DNA of 64,000 bases from Lewinellaceae bacterium (lineage in GTDB: Bacteria; Bacteroidota; Bacteroidia; Chitinophagales; Saprospiraceae): the NCBI GenBank assembly GCA_020636045.1, contig JACJYP010000007.1, positions 186,001 to 250,000 of the forward strand. The letters are read 5' to 3'. The notes under the pieces were generated by a model. The model had not been told where the DNA came from, did not search any database, and was given only the letters and a program-made list of their open reading frames with translations. Position numbers and translations under genes: made by a program. Below, in pieces: positions 43,482 through 52,525 of this stretch. Every line of letters starts with the position of its first letter. The stretch's first letter is position 1.

Positions 43482-43717
43482 GGTTCTGGATTTTTGACGC
43501 TGAAAAATGATTTTTCGTTTTGTTGTTGATTACTGAATCAAATGTCAGTCCTAGCGCTCCTTCCGGCAAACACATTTTTTATAATTTGTCGCGGTATTTT
43601 TTACGATGAGTTGCATAACTCTCTGTTTTTTAATGTTTATTTTTACATGGCATCAATAATAATCAGCACGATTTGCCATATTTCCTCCTCCGGGAATGAT
43701 CAAAATTTGTCGCCATT

Positions 43718-45160
43718 ATGCATTCCACAACACTGGTCGAGGTTGTCAGAGCCCTGGGCAAACGCGATCGCGCCGAACTGATGCAATGGGTCGGTTCTTC
43801 TTTTGTCAATCGCCGCCCTGAAGTCACGCGTTTGTGCAAATACCTTTGTCAGCACGTCCCGATGAGCGACCAGCCCGATTCCAGTTCCCCACTCTCCAAG
43901 GAGGAGGTTTACCGGCATGCTTTTCCGGAGCAGCGTATATACGACGGCCCCCGCATGCGCCATACAATTTCATACCTCTTCAAAGCATTAAAAAACTGGG
44001 TCGCCTGGAAAGAATGGAAACAGGATGAGACACTTACGCAGCTGTACCTCTGCAAGGCATTGCGCAAAAAAGTGGGCGAACGGGTGTTTAAAAAAGAGTT
44101 CAGGGCGCTCACGCTGGCCCCTGTGACACGCCAAAGCATTGACTATCATCTGGCGCAATACCAGATCCGCTTTGAAAAATGGGAGGCCGAGCATCGTGCC
44201 GGGATCAAAGAGACCGACCAACTAATGGCAGCCAGCGCCTCGTTCGGTGCATTTGTAGCAGCCAGTGCCCTCAGGCATGGTTGTGCAGCCCTCGACAAAT
44301 CGGGAGCGGCAGACTTTGAGCCGGAAAGCATTTATTACCTGCCGGAAACGATCGGCATGGTGAGCGGTGGTGCATTTGGAGACATCCCTGCCGTACAAAT
44401 ATATTATTACTGTTACCGGATCATGGAAGAAGGAAAGGACAATCAGTTTTCCTCCCTTAAAATCCTGTTAGCGAAAAATAGCGACCTGTTTCCGGCGGAA
44501 GAAATGCGCGATGTATACATGGTAGCGATCAATTTTTGCATCCGGCGCCTCAATACCGGCGCACGCGCGTACGTGCGGGAAGCGTTCGATCTTTATCGCA
44601 ACGGCCTGGAGCAAGGGATCATGCTCGATCACGGCCGCATGACCAAATCCACTTACCAGAATATCATGCAACTAGCGCTGGCACTGAACGAATGGGCCTG
44701 GGCGCGACAGTTTCTCGACGATTACCGCCAAACGCTTGCTCCCGGCGAGCGGCACAACGCCTATCACTTCAACCTCGCCATGTGGTACTTCCGGAAAAAG
44801 GAGTACGAGGCCGCTCAGGAAATCCTGAGAAGCGTCGAATTCCGCGACGTCGGGTATAACCTCGACGCGCGGCGGATGATGGTGAGAAAATATTACGACC
44901 GGGGAGAAGTGATGGCCCTGGATTCACTGCTGCACAGTTTCGTAGCCTATCTGCAACGCCATCGCAACGTCGGGTACCACCGCGACCTGAACCTCAACTT
45001 TGTGCGCTATGTGCGACGCCTGATCCAGTCGGAACCGGGCAATGCCGCTGCGCTGGAAAAACTGCGTGTGCAAATATCACAGGAAAAGTACCTCGCCGAG
45101 CGGGAATGGTTACTGGAAAAAGCCGGCTTCAGTTCAGCCGGAACGGAGCGACCATTCTGA
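43718..45160 (+). CDS. Large helical protein of unknown function (480 aa)
   Basis: Soluble and almost wholly helical, no signal peptide. Its N-terminal plan (VVRALGKRDRAELMQWVGSSFVNRRPEVTRLCKYL, then a linker, then ISYLFKALKNWVAW) parallels the 515-aa protein at 9907-11454 (LIRSLSPAEKRYFRLF... AYLYELVLKSLQSF). They may be distant paralogues. TPR-like pairs occur in the C-terminal half (YHFNLAMWYFRKKEYEAAQEILRSVEF). The 3' end overlaps the convergent apaG gene by 32 bp. Function unknown. Confidence 0.75.
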   Translation: MHSTTLVEVVRALGKRDRAELMQWVGSSFVNRRPEVTRLCKYLCQHVPMSDQPDSSSPLSKEEVYRHAFPEQRIYDGPRMRHTISYLFKALKNWVAWKEWKQDETLTQLYLCKALRKKVGERVFKKEFRALTLAPVTRQSIDYHLAQYQIRFEKWEAEHRAGIKETDQLMAASASFGAFVAASALRHGCAALDKSGAADFEPESIYYLPETIGMVSGGAFGDIPAVQIYYYCYRIMEEGKDNQFSSLKILLAKNSDLFPAEEMRDVYMVAINFCIRRLNTGARAYVREAFDLYRNGLEQGIMLDHGRMTKSTYQNIMQLALALNEWAWARQFLDDYRQTLAPGERHNAYHFNLAMWYFRKKEYEAAQEILRSVEFRDVGYNLDARRMMVRKYYDRGEVMALDSLLHSFVAYLQRHRNVGYHRDLNLNFVRYVRRLIQSEPGNAAALEKLRVQISQEKYLAEREWLLEKAGFSSAGTERPF

Positions 45161-45515
45161 ACTCGGGAATGGCCACTTCAAAGAGGGAGCCGTCGTCGCG
45201 ACGGGTCATCAGGTAGGTGCCGTGCATGCGGCCGATATCGGTTCCGAGATCGCAAAAGGAAGAATATTCGTGCCGGTCTCCGGGGTTAAGCACCGGCTGT
45301 TCGCCGATGATGCCCTCGCCTTCCACTTCACGAAGGCTGCCGTCGGCATTCTGGATCACCCAATGACGCCGGAGCAATTGCACTATGAAGGGGCTGCCGT
45401 TTTCGATGGTGATATGATATCCGAAAATAAACTTCAACTCACGGGGGTTAGAATGGCTGGGCAAATACTGCGTTTCGACGCTGACGGTAATGCCGTTGGT
45501 GGTCAAGGTTTCCAT
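45129..45515 (-). CDS. apaG: ApaG domain protein
   Basis: 128 aa, single ApaG beta-sandwich (fibronectin type III-like). Diagnostic residues: FIFGYHITIENGSPFIVQLLRRHWVIQNADGSLREVEGEGIIGEQPVLNPGDRHEYSSFCDLGTDIGRMHGTYLM. Named for Co/Mg resistance in enterobacteria; the molecular role is still debated. Its 3' end overlaps the 480-aa helical gene on the other strand. Confidence 0.93.
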   Translation of the reverse strand: METLTTNGITVSVETQYLPSHSNPRELKFIFGYHITIENGSPFIVQLLRRHWVIQNADGSLREVEGEGIIGEQPVLNPGDRHEYSSFCDLGTDIGRMHGTYLMTRRDDGSLFEVAIPEFRMVAPFRLN

Positions 45516-45617
45516 GCGTGAATGTGTTTGCTAAATCCGGTGGATGATATCGTAGTGCAATAAGATTTTGTGCAAAATTGTTCAAAAAAACTGGAAAAGC
45601 AGCGGCAGCGCATCGAA

Positions 45618-45658
45618 ATAAAAAGAAAAAAGCCGAGACCGGACTTTACCGACTCGGC
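45618..45658 (-). terminator. Intrinsic terminator of the sigma/beta-barrel/lipoprotein locus
   Basis: Stem AGCCGAG / CTCGGCT (45631-45637/45653-45659) with a 15-base loop, followed on the minus strand by a T-rich run. Another stem-loop sits upstream of it at 45696-45729 (ACGGCCA / TGGCCGT with a T-rich loop) and may be part of the 3' end. Confidence 0.75.
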
Positions 45659-45737
45659 TCAATACGAAATTACTAAACACGGGTATTCTCAAGAAACGGC
45701 CACACCCGCTTTTTTGCTGGGTTGGCCGTCTTAGTAT

Positions 45738-46721
45738 TCAAAGGTTTTTCAAAAAGTTGAGCACCTGTTGTTCTTGTACTTCCTGGGGTTGCACCTCTAC
45801 CGTTGCATTCGTCCCGATCTCTGTTTGTTTATTCCCCAGCCAATACCTGCCGTCCTCCGTTTTGCTGATGCTCACGATGCGCACCTGAAAACCGTGCGGC
45901 GCCATCGGATAGCAAAAGGTGCCGCTGGAAAGGTCCGTCTCGAGGGGTGCGATCGACTGCATGTTTTCAAACACGAGGTAAACCCTGGAGTTCTCGGGGT
46001 TGAATTCCGGCGGTAAATCAACACAAAAAGAGGTCGTTGGTTCACCGACGAAGCGATCGCAATTGATCCAGTTCAGGTGTGGTGAAAAAAGTTCATAGCC
46101 GGTGATGACGTCCACCTGATTGGGAGCGAGCCAGTCGGATTGAAAAACGGGCAGGCCCGTATCCGCCCAGCTGCCAAACGTGTCGGACTTCATGATCCCT
46201 TCAAACACAAACATATCGTCCGCGGGGTCATCGGCCGGCACCTGGATCTTCAGTTTCCGGTCGGGCAGTAATTGCAACGCTTTCCCGTCGCAGGTCACGT
46301 TTATACGCAACATGCCACCGCTTTCGAGCAGCGATCCGTCCGTGCTGACCGTATGAATGCCGCGCGCGATGATGTCGCCTTTGCGAAGCGCTTCCGTTAC
46401 TTCCACCCGGAGGGTTTGACAGGTACTGCAGGGCACCGGATTTCCATCAGTATCGGAGAACAAGTGCTCGTTGTCTGTCAGGAATACACGCACGCCCCCC
46501 GGCGTAATAAGTGCGGTATCCGGAACAGTCCCGCTCAGCACAAATGTAGAATGTGATGTAGCGGAGGGCACTTGATCCAGCAACTGTTGGATGGCTTCAA
46601 GTGTGGAGGGGTAGGGTCTGAAATTTTCCACATCTTTCCGGCAACTCCACAGACCTGCCAGGGTCACGGTGTTTAGTAACGCGTATATAAAAATGATATG
46701 TTTGGGTCGAGTGTTGAACAT
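45738..46721 (-). CDS. Lipoprotein of unknown function (327 aa)
   Basis: Lipoprotein signal: hydrophobic IIFIYALLNTVTLAGLWSC with lipobox LWSC (Cys27). The mature part is beta-rich with three Cys pairs possible (PCSTCQTL, VTCDG, CDRFVGEP... FCVDL... FCYP), suggesting disulfides in the envelope. It is the third gene of a minus-strand locus after the sigma factor and the beta-barrel protein, so it may be a partner or target of that regulator. No family recognised. Confidence 0.75.
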   Translation of the reverse strand: MFNTRPKHIIFIYALLNTVTLAGLWSCRKDVENFRPYPSTLEAIQQLLDQVPSATSHSTFVLSGTVPDTALITPGGVRVFLTDNEHLFSDTDGNPVPCSTCQTLRVEVTEALRKGDIIARGIHTVSTDGSLLESGGMLRINVTCDGKALQLLPDRKLKIQVPADDPADDMFVFEGIMKSDTFGSWADTGLPVFQSDWLAPNQVDVITGYELFSPHLNWINCDRFVGEPTTSFCVDLPPEFNPENSRVYLVFENMQSIAPLETDLSSGTFCYPMAPHGFQVRIVSISKTEDGRYWLGNKQTEIGTNATVEVQPQEVQEQQVLNFLKNL

Positions 46722-46858
46722 CTTTCAAAATTCGATTTGCCTGCGGAGCAAGCTTGTTTGTCTGGGATCCGGTTTCGGTATATGGGTGGGTTACAATGGT
46801 TCAGAGATACTTTTTACGGTGCTTTCCGCTGCTTTGTTTCGAAAAAAATTAACATATT

Positions 46859-48244
46859 TCAGTCCAGAATTTTCGTCATGCCGATTTTTATGCCCTTGAT
46901 ACCGTAGCGCTGTTCCACCGGCTGGTCGTCGAGCGTGACGGGTCTGAGTACTTTTCTGAAATATGGCTCCGCAAACACGCGCAGGCGGGGTTGCAAATGA
47001 AAAAACAACTGTGCGCTTCCGCCTACACTCAGGCCGGTACTCTTGCGGTACACCTCCACCGCATGTTTTTCTCCCGGCGTGAATGGCTCCGGCGAACCGC
47101 CGGACATAAGAATAGTGCCGCGCTTCCAGAACAGTATATTCAGTGAAACGCCTCCGTTCAGGCTCAGGCCGAAACGCCCGCGACGGAGTTCTACGCCTGC
47201 CTCCAGAGGAATATCAAGCATGCCGTAGCGGTTGTAGGTCTTGACGTAGTTTTCGCCATAGTCGACGCCGATGGTATCGATCAGCGTGACCGGCTTTCCG
47301 TCCACCACCGTTTGGGTGATCTCTACGAGGTATTTGATGTAATTCGGATCGGCGTATTCAAATACCTCCGTCATCTGTTCATAATGCAGTCCGGTGCGAA
47401 GCAGGAAATGCCGGCCGAACAGCAAGGAGCCGCGCACACCGGCATTAAAAGAAAAATCGGGGTGCTCGGTATCGAGGCGTTGCTGGCGGTACTGATCGAA
47501 GGCGGGGGCACTCGATTCGAGTTTCCGGTTTGAAAATGCGGGGCCCGCGTATACATCCAGCAGCCAGACCACCGGCTTTTGAGAGAAATCGTAACAATAA
47601 TGCGGGTCTTTGTTCTTCCTGATGAACGGTTTTAATTTGGGGAAGGGTGTTTCCCGGCGAAACACGAGCGATGTGTTGTCTGCCGGTTCCAGCAGCGCGA
47701 GTGCCGCTGAAGAATTGGTTGCAGGGTCTTCTATATTATTATTTTCAGGCGCGTCCGTGGTCGGAAGGCCTTCTACCGTTACTGCGTGATCTGCGCTTAC
47801 ACCTCGTTTTTCTAACCCTGCCGACCGCGATGTGTTCCTGATCGCAGGCACTCCCCCTTTGGACGAAACCGACGGTTGCTCATCCGAAATACCATCCTTG
47901 TTGTCTGTTTCCTGTGAGCCGGCGTTGTATTCATTATTAAGCGTGACAGCATCTTCTGCCCGGGTGCCGAATGCCTGTAAATCTTCACTACCGGGCTGCT
48001 GTGCAAGCTGACCGGCCTGGACACCCGCTGACCCTGCGTCATTACCCGGAAGCCATATCTGCAGGCCACCCCACAAAGCCATGCCCGCAAGCCCGGCGGC
48101 AAACAGCCAGATCAGGTACCGCCTGCGGCGTTTTTTCCGCAATGCGCGTTCAATGCCTTCCCATACGAATACGGGCGGGGCCGCCTCCGCATCGAACAGG
48201 CGCTGCTGAAATTGCTTGTCAATATAGTTTTTCTCTTGTTCCAT
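46859..48244 (-). CDS. Fusion protein: cytoplasmic/inner-membrane N-terminus plus outer-membrane beta-barrel domain
   Basis: 461 aa. Residues 1-40 are cytoplasmic-looking (DKQFQQRLFDAEAAPPVFVWEGIERALRKKRRRR), then one membrane helix (YLIWLFAAGLAGMALWGGLQIWL, 41-63) with positive residues on the inside. A long disordered linker follows (about 65-205, rich in Asp/Glu/Ser/Gly). The last 240 residues resemble the Bacteroidota PorT/OMP beta-barrel-2 family (WLLDVYAGPAFSNRKLESS... FSFNAGVRGSLLFGRHFLLRTGLHYEQMTEVFEY... RLRVFAEPYFRKVLRPVT). It starts 22 bp after the sigma gene. I infer an anti-sigma-like N-terminus joined to a surface-facing domain. Confidence 0.75.
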   Translation of the reverse strand: MEQEKNYIDKQFQQRLFDAEAAPPVFVWEGIERALRKKRRRRYLIWLFAAGLAGMALWGGLQIWLPGNDAGSAGVQAGQLAQQPGSEDLQAFGTRAEDAVTLNNEYNAGSQETDNKDGISDEQPSVSSKGGVPAIRNTSRSAGLEKRGVSADHAVTVEGLPTTDAPENNNIEDPATNSSAALALLEPADNTSLVFRRETPFPKLKPFIRKNKDPHYCYDFSQKPVVWLLDVYAGPAFSNRKLESSAPAFDQYRQQRLDTEHPDFSFNAGVRGSLLFGRHFLLRTGLHYEQMTEVFEYADPNYIKYLVEITQTVVDGKPVTLIDTIGVDYGENYVKTYNRYGMLDIPLEAGVELRRGRFGLSLNGGVSLNILFWKRGTILMSGGSPEPFTPGEKHAVEVYRKSTGLSVGGSAQLFFHLQPRLRVFAEPYFRKVLRPVTLDDQPVEQRYGIKGIKIGMTKILD

Positions 48245-48266
48245 TAATTTCTAAACTATTTGGTTT

Positions 48267-48803
48267 TCAGGCGTTTACTTTATTGATCAAATCGATTTGC
48301 TCACACAACCAGCGCCGCGCTTTGGTCAGTTGCGAACGCGAGGTGCTCTCCTGTATGCCCAGGGACTCCGCCACTTCTGCGTGCGAATAACCTTCGATCG
48401 CCACCAGGTTGAACACGACGCGATACCCCTCCGGCAAACGCCCGATCAGCCGCAATAACTCTGCTTCCGACAGGCTCGATATGGCGTCCGGATCCACCGG
48501 CGAATCGGGCAATTGTTCGTAGCCCGAGTATTCGTGGTCAAAACGCTGTTTTTGGTATGTCCGCAGCGCCGTATTCACCATGATGCGCCGTATCCATCCT
48601 TCAAAAGAACCCTGAAACTGAAACTGATCCAGTTTGGAGTAGACTTTTAAAAATCCTTCCTGCAGGATATCGGCGGCATCTGCCTGCGAACGCGCGTATC
48701 GCAGGCATACTGCGTACATCTTGCCGGCGAAACGCTCGTACAAAGCACGCTGGTACTGCGCCGATCCACGCAGACAACCCTGGATGATTTCAGATTCGCT
48801 CAA
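48267..48803 (-). CDS. ECF-type sigma-70 RNA polymerase sigma factor
   Basis: 178 aa. Region 2 (AQYQRALYERFAGKMYAVCLRYARSQADAADILQEGFLKVYSKLDQFQFQGSFEGWIRRIMVNTALRTYQ) and region 4 (LRLIGRLPEGYRVVFNLVAIEGYSHAEVAESLGIQESTSRSQLTKARRWL) are complete. No in-frame ATG precedes the conserved start, so translation is inferred from TTG at 48803. It heads a three-gene locus with the membrane/beta-barrel protein 22 bp downstream, the usual position for an anti-sigma factor. Confidence 0.87.
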   Translation of the reverse strand: MSESEIIQGCLRGSAQYQRALYERFAGKMYAVCLRYARSQADAADILQEGFLKVYSKLDQFQFQGSFEGWIRRIMVNTALRTYQKQRFDHEYSGYEQLPDSPVDPDAISSLSEAELLRLIGRLPEGYRVVFNLVAIEGYSHAEVAESLGIQESTSRSQLTKARRWLCEQIDLINKVNA

Positions 48804-48929
48804 CAGGAGGGATTATGATAGTCAATTTAAAGGGCTGGCTTTTGCGGATAACCCCGAATATTGCTTTTGCAGATACATCTACGGGGGCAAATGCTGCCCG
48901 TTGCGCATAAAATATTTCCGACACGATGC

Positions 48930-50231
48930 TTAGTGTGACAATTGTTTCAGCCATTGGCCGATCGCAGCGATCCCTTCCGCGATCTTGGGGCACTCCGCTT
49001 CAACGAAAGCCTGGTCGGGCAAATGCTCCGGCGGAAGGCTTTTAAATGCTTTCAATACATTTTCACCGTCGAAATCGACGTAAGAAAGGCGGGCGCTGTA
49101 ATGCGACCCCAGGGTGCCGAATTCCGAGCCGGGCAGCAGGGCTACGCCGGCCTCGTCGAGCAATGCGTCGCATAAGGCCCTGTCATCGTGCAGTCCCCGC
49201 TTTTCCAGTGCCTCCCGGTATCGCCTGAAGTCGGGGAACAGGTAGAATCCTCCCTGCGGAGCAGGCATGCTTACGTTCATCCGGCACAGGTGTTCATAGG
49301 TATAGTTACCCACCGCCTTCAGGATGCGCCGTACCATTTCGAGATAAGCATCTATCTCGGGGTTTTCAATAAAAGCGCTTACCGCAGCGTACTGGATCGG
49401 AGCGCTTGTGGAGGTGAACGTTTCGCTGGCGCATACGGTCATGGCGCGCTGCAAGCGCTTCAGGCCCTTGGGAAAAACAAAAAAACCGAGCCGCCAGCCG
49501 CCGGCGCCGCACCATTTGCTGAGGCCTCCGCTGATGATCGTGCCCTCCGGATAAAAGCGGGCGATGGACACATGACGGCCATGGTGATCCAGTTCGCTGT
49601 ATATCTCGTCGGACAACACGATCACTTTGTATTTCCGGGCCACTTCAGCCAGGCGCATGATCGTAGATTCGGAATAGGTGCTTCCGGTCGGGTTCGAGGG
49701 GTAGTTGAGAATGACGAGCCGCGGGCGTTCGGGATCGGCAGCACAGATGGATTCGAGTTCTTCGGGTTGCAGGAGCAAGCCGTTGGCGATATCGGTATGC
49801 GCCCGTTCCACTTTCCGGCCGAGTATCTGGGCCTGCGGGGCGTATGAAACCCAACTGGGTGTGGGAATAATGATCTCGCCGTAATACGACAACTGGAGCA
49901 GGAACATCAGTTCTTTCGAACCCGGCCCTACCAGCACTTCCTCGGCGGTAGAAAGGGTTCCTTTCCTGTGGTTGGTAAAATTCGAAATGGCTTCGCGCAA
50001 GGCGGGCAGGCCCCGCACGGCGAGATAGTCTTTTTCGTGCGCGTGTTTTTTCAATGATTCTACCACCAGATCGGGAACCGGGAATGGCGACTGACCAAAG
50101 CCGAGTTTGAACACTTTTTTGCCCTCGTGTTCCATTTGCCTCGATTTTTCGTTGATTGCGACTGTGGCGGAGGTGTTCAGGCCGAAAAGGTTCTGATTAA
50201 TGACGGTAGGAATAGATGTGTTTACGGTCAT
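48930..50231 (-). CDS. Class I PLP-dependent aminotransferase
   Basis: 433 aa from the ATG at 50231 (MTVNTSIPTVINQNLFGL); the 15 upstream residues are unlikely. Fold type I: KLGFGQSPFPVP near the N-terminus, NYPSNPTGSTYS (PLP phosphate contact), LSDEIYSEL, catalytic Lys in IISGGLSKWCGAGGWRLGF, and the substrate Arg in YSARLSYVDF. It resembles aspartate/tyrosine-type aminotransferases of the AspC-like group; the substrate is not assignable. Monocistronic, with the EF-G paralogue gene upstream on the same strand. Confidence 0.88.
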   Translation of the reverse strand: MTVNTSIPTVINQNLFGLNTSATVAINEKSRQMEHEGKKVFKLGFGQSPFPVPDLVVESLKKHAHEKDYLAVRGLPALREAISNFTNHRKGTLSTAEEVLVGPGSKELMFLLQLSYYGEIIIPTPSWVSYAPQAQILGRKVERAHTDIANGLLLQPEELESICAADPERPRLVILNYPSNPTGSTYSESTIMRLAEVARKYKVIVLSDEIYSELDHHGRHVSIARFYPEGTIISGGLSKWCGAGGWRLGFFVFPKGLKRLQRAMTVCASETFTSTSAPIQYAAVSAFIENPEIDAYLEMVRRILKAVGNYTYEHLCRMNVSMPAPQGGFYLFPDFRRYREALEKRGLHDDRALCDALLDEAGVALLPGSEFGTLGSHYSARLSYVDFDGENVLKAFKSLPPEHLPDQAFVEAECPKIAEGIAAIGQWLKQLSH

Positions 50232-50386
50232 AAAATATTGATCTTTAACAAAAAGGATAACCCCAAAGATAGTCAATCATTGCCTATCGGCAGATTAACA
50301 AAACCACATCTCCGGCATTTGCGCACAAAAAAACAGGTATTGCCTTGCATGGAGGCAATACCTGTGGAACGGATCGCTAGTGAGGA

Positions 50387-52525
50387 TCAATGTTCGTGTG
50401 CTTCTGCGTATTCTTTTTCGTATTCGGAGATCAGTTTCGCCTGGATATCGCCCGGAACAGCCGCATATTCGGCAAAGGCCATACTGAACTTGGCCTTGCC
50501 CTGCGTCAGCGAACGCAGCGACGACGAGTATTTGTGCAGCTCCTTCAGCGGCACCTTCGCCTTGATCACCTGATAATGACCTTCGGTGCCCATACCCATG
50601 ATGATGGCCCGGCGCGTTTGCAGGTCGCCCATCACGTTGCCCATAAATTCCGAATCGCACATCACTTCCAGATCGTAGATGGGTTCCAGTATCTGCGGCC
50701 CCGCTTCGCGGAAAGCCTCGCGGAAAGCCATCATGGCTGCGATCTGGAAGGCCATATCGTTGGAGTCGACGGGGTGCATTTTGCCGTCATAGATGCTCAC
50801 GCGGATATCGCGGCAGTAGGATCCCGTGCTGGGTCCTTCTTCCATTTTCGACATGATGCCTTTTTTGATGGCATTGATAAACCGCGAATCGATCACACCG
50901 CCCACGATCGCCCATACGAATGAAAACTTGCCCCCCCATTTCAGGTCTTCCACCTCGGTATTCTTCGCATTGAGACCGTGCGGCGCCGGCATACCTTCGT
51001 AATAGGGTTCTATGCGCATGTGCACTTCTGCGAATTGGCCCGCACCGCCCGATTGTTTTTTGTGGCGGTAATCCTTGTTGGCTTCGCGGGTGATCGTTTC
51101 GCGATAGGGAATACGCGGCTCGGCGGTCTCGAGGTGCACGCCAAAATTCTGCTCGGCTTTGTATTTGACGATCTCCAGGTGCATCTCGCCCTGCCCTTCA
51201 ATGATGGTTTGCTTGAGCTCGATACTTTGCTCCACCAGCAGGGTGGGGTCTTCTTCGCGGATGGAATGCAGGGCATGCGCCATTTTTTCCACCTCCGATT
51301 TGCTCGGCGGTACCACGGCCATGCGGATACGCGGCGACGGGAAGCGGATGCGCCTGATCTTCAGGTCGGCGCCTTTGGGGTTGAGGGTCTGGTTGGTATG
51401 CGAGCCTTTTAATTTGACGGTGCAGCCGATATCGCCGGCGCGAAACGCCTCTACGGCGTCGCGGTTCTTTCCTTCGCTTTCAAACAGCTGGGAAAAACGC
51501 TCTACCGTGCCGTTGTCGGCATTAGTCAGTTCGTCGCCCGCCTTCAACACGCCGCTGTATACTTTGAAATAGGAAACGTTGCCGACTTTTGGCTCATTCA
51601 CTGTTTTGAAAATAAACACACAGGGGCGGGCGCTGGCATCGCAGGGCTTGGTGGCGCCGCCTTCAAGTTCGGCCGGCGGCCGATCGGCGGGGCTGGGGCA
51701 GATGTCGTGGATAAAGCCCATGATACGGCCGCTGCCCATATCCTGGAGCCCGGAGGCGCAAAACACCGGAAAAAACTGGCGGTGCGTCATGCCGATGGAA
51801 AGCCCGCGGGCGAGGTCTTCTTCATCGAGCGTGCCTGCATCGAAGTATTTTTCCATCAGCGCCTCGTCATTTTCAGCGGCCGCTTCCACAAGGGCGTTGT
51901 GCATTTCGTCGGCGCGCCCTTTGTGTTCCGCGGGGATCGGCTGTTTGTCGGGCTTGCCGCCTTCGGGCGGGAAAACGTACATCACCATGCGCAGGGCATC
52001 GACGATTGCGTTGAACCCGGGTCCCTGATTGACGGGAAACTGGAGCGGCAATACGCGGTTGCCAAAACGTTTTATGGTCTGATCCAGGGTCATTTCAAAA
52101 TCCGACTTCTCGTGGTCGAGCTGGTTGATCACAAAAATGGTCGGTGTATCGAAGTCTTCGATGTATTCCCAGATAAGTTCTGTGCCTACCTCCACTCCGC
52201 TGCGCGCATTGAGCAGCATCACAGCGGTATCGGCTACTTTCAATGCCGTTACGACTTCACCTGCAAAATCATCAAGCCCGGGGGTATCGAGGATGTTGAT
52301 CTTGTTGTCTTTCCAGTTGCAATGAAGTACGGAGGCAAAAAGTGAGTGGCCGCGTTGTTGCTCGAGCGCTGTATAATCGCTTTGAGTGTTGCTGTCGCCG
52401 ACCGCGCCACGGCGGCTAACAGCTTGGGCTTCATAGAGCATGGTCTCGGCAAATGTGGTTTTGCCGCTTCCGGAGTGCCCGACCAGGACGACGTTCCGGA
52501 TCTTGTCGGTAGTAAAGGCTGCCAT
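50387..52525 (-). CDS. Divergent elongation factor G paralogue (EF-G2-like)
   Basis: 712 aa from the ATG at 52525 (MAAFTTDKIRNVVLVGHSGSGKTT). All five EF-G domains are recognisable through HEMPLEIVKY-like domain III, GAGQFAEVHMRIEP (IV) and EPIYDLEVMCDSEFMGNVMGDLQTRRAIIMGM (V). The P-loop is GHSGSGKTT (16-24) rather than AHIDAGKTT. Switch II reads DTPGLDDF, so the catalytic His of canonical DTPGHVDF is Leu84. The guanine-specificity motif NKxD is NQLD (134-137), with Lys replaced by Gln. Likely a ribosome translocase with weak or no GTPase; a GTPase-deficient EF-G paralogue is known in Bacteroides. Confidence 0.88.
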   Translation of the reverse strand: MAAFTTDKIRNVVLVGHSGSGKTTFAETMLYEAQAVSRRGAVGDSNTQSDYTALEQQRGHSLFASVLHCNWKDNKINILDTPGLDDFAGEVVTALKVADTAVMLLNARSGVEVGTELIWEYIEDFDTPTIFVINQLDHEKSDFEMTLDQTIKRFGNRVLPLQFPVNQGPGFNAIVDALRMVMYVFPPEGGKPDKQPIPAEHKGRADEMHNALVEAAAENDEALMEKYFDAGTLDEEDLARGLSIGMTHRQFFPVFCASGLQDMGSGRIMGFIHDICPSPADRPPAELEGGATKPCDASARPCVFIFKTVNEPKVGNVSYFKVYSGVLKAGDELTNADNGTVERFSQLFESEGKNRDAVEAFRAGDIGCTVKLKGSHTNQTLNPKGADLKIRRIRFPSPRIRMAVVPPSKSEVEKMAHALHSIREEDPTLLVEQSIELKQTIIEGQGEMHLEIVKYKAEQNFGVHLETAEPRIPYRETITREANKDYRHKKQSGGAGQFAEVHMRIEPYYEGMPAPHGLNAKNTEVEDLKWGGKFSFVWAIVGGVIDSRFINAIKKGIMSKMEEGPSTGSYCRDIRVSIYDGKMHPVDSNDMAFQIAAMMAFREAFREAGPQILEPIYDLEVMCDSEFMGNVMGDLQTRRAIIMGMGTEGHYQVIKAKVPLKELHKYSSSLRSLTQGKAKFSMAFAEYAAVPGDIQAKLISEYEKEYAEAHEH

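Noticed and set aside
45696..45729. Stem ACGGCCA/TGGCCGT as an independent terminator
   Set aside because: The T run is in the loop, not after the stem; the better terminator on the minus strand is at 45618-45658.
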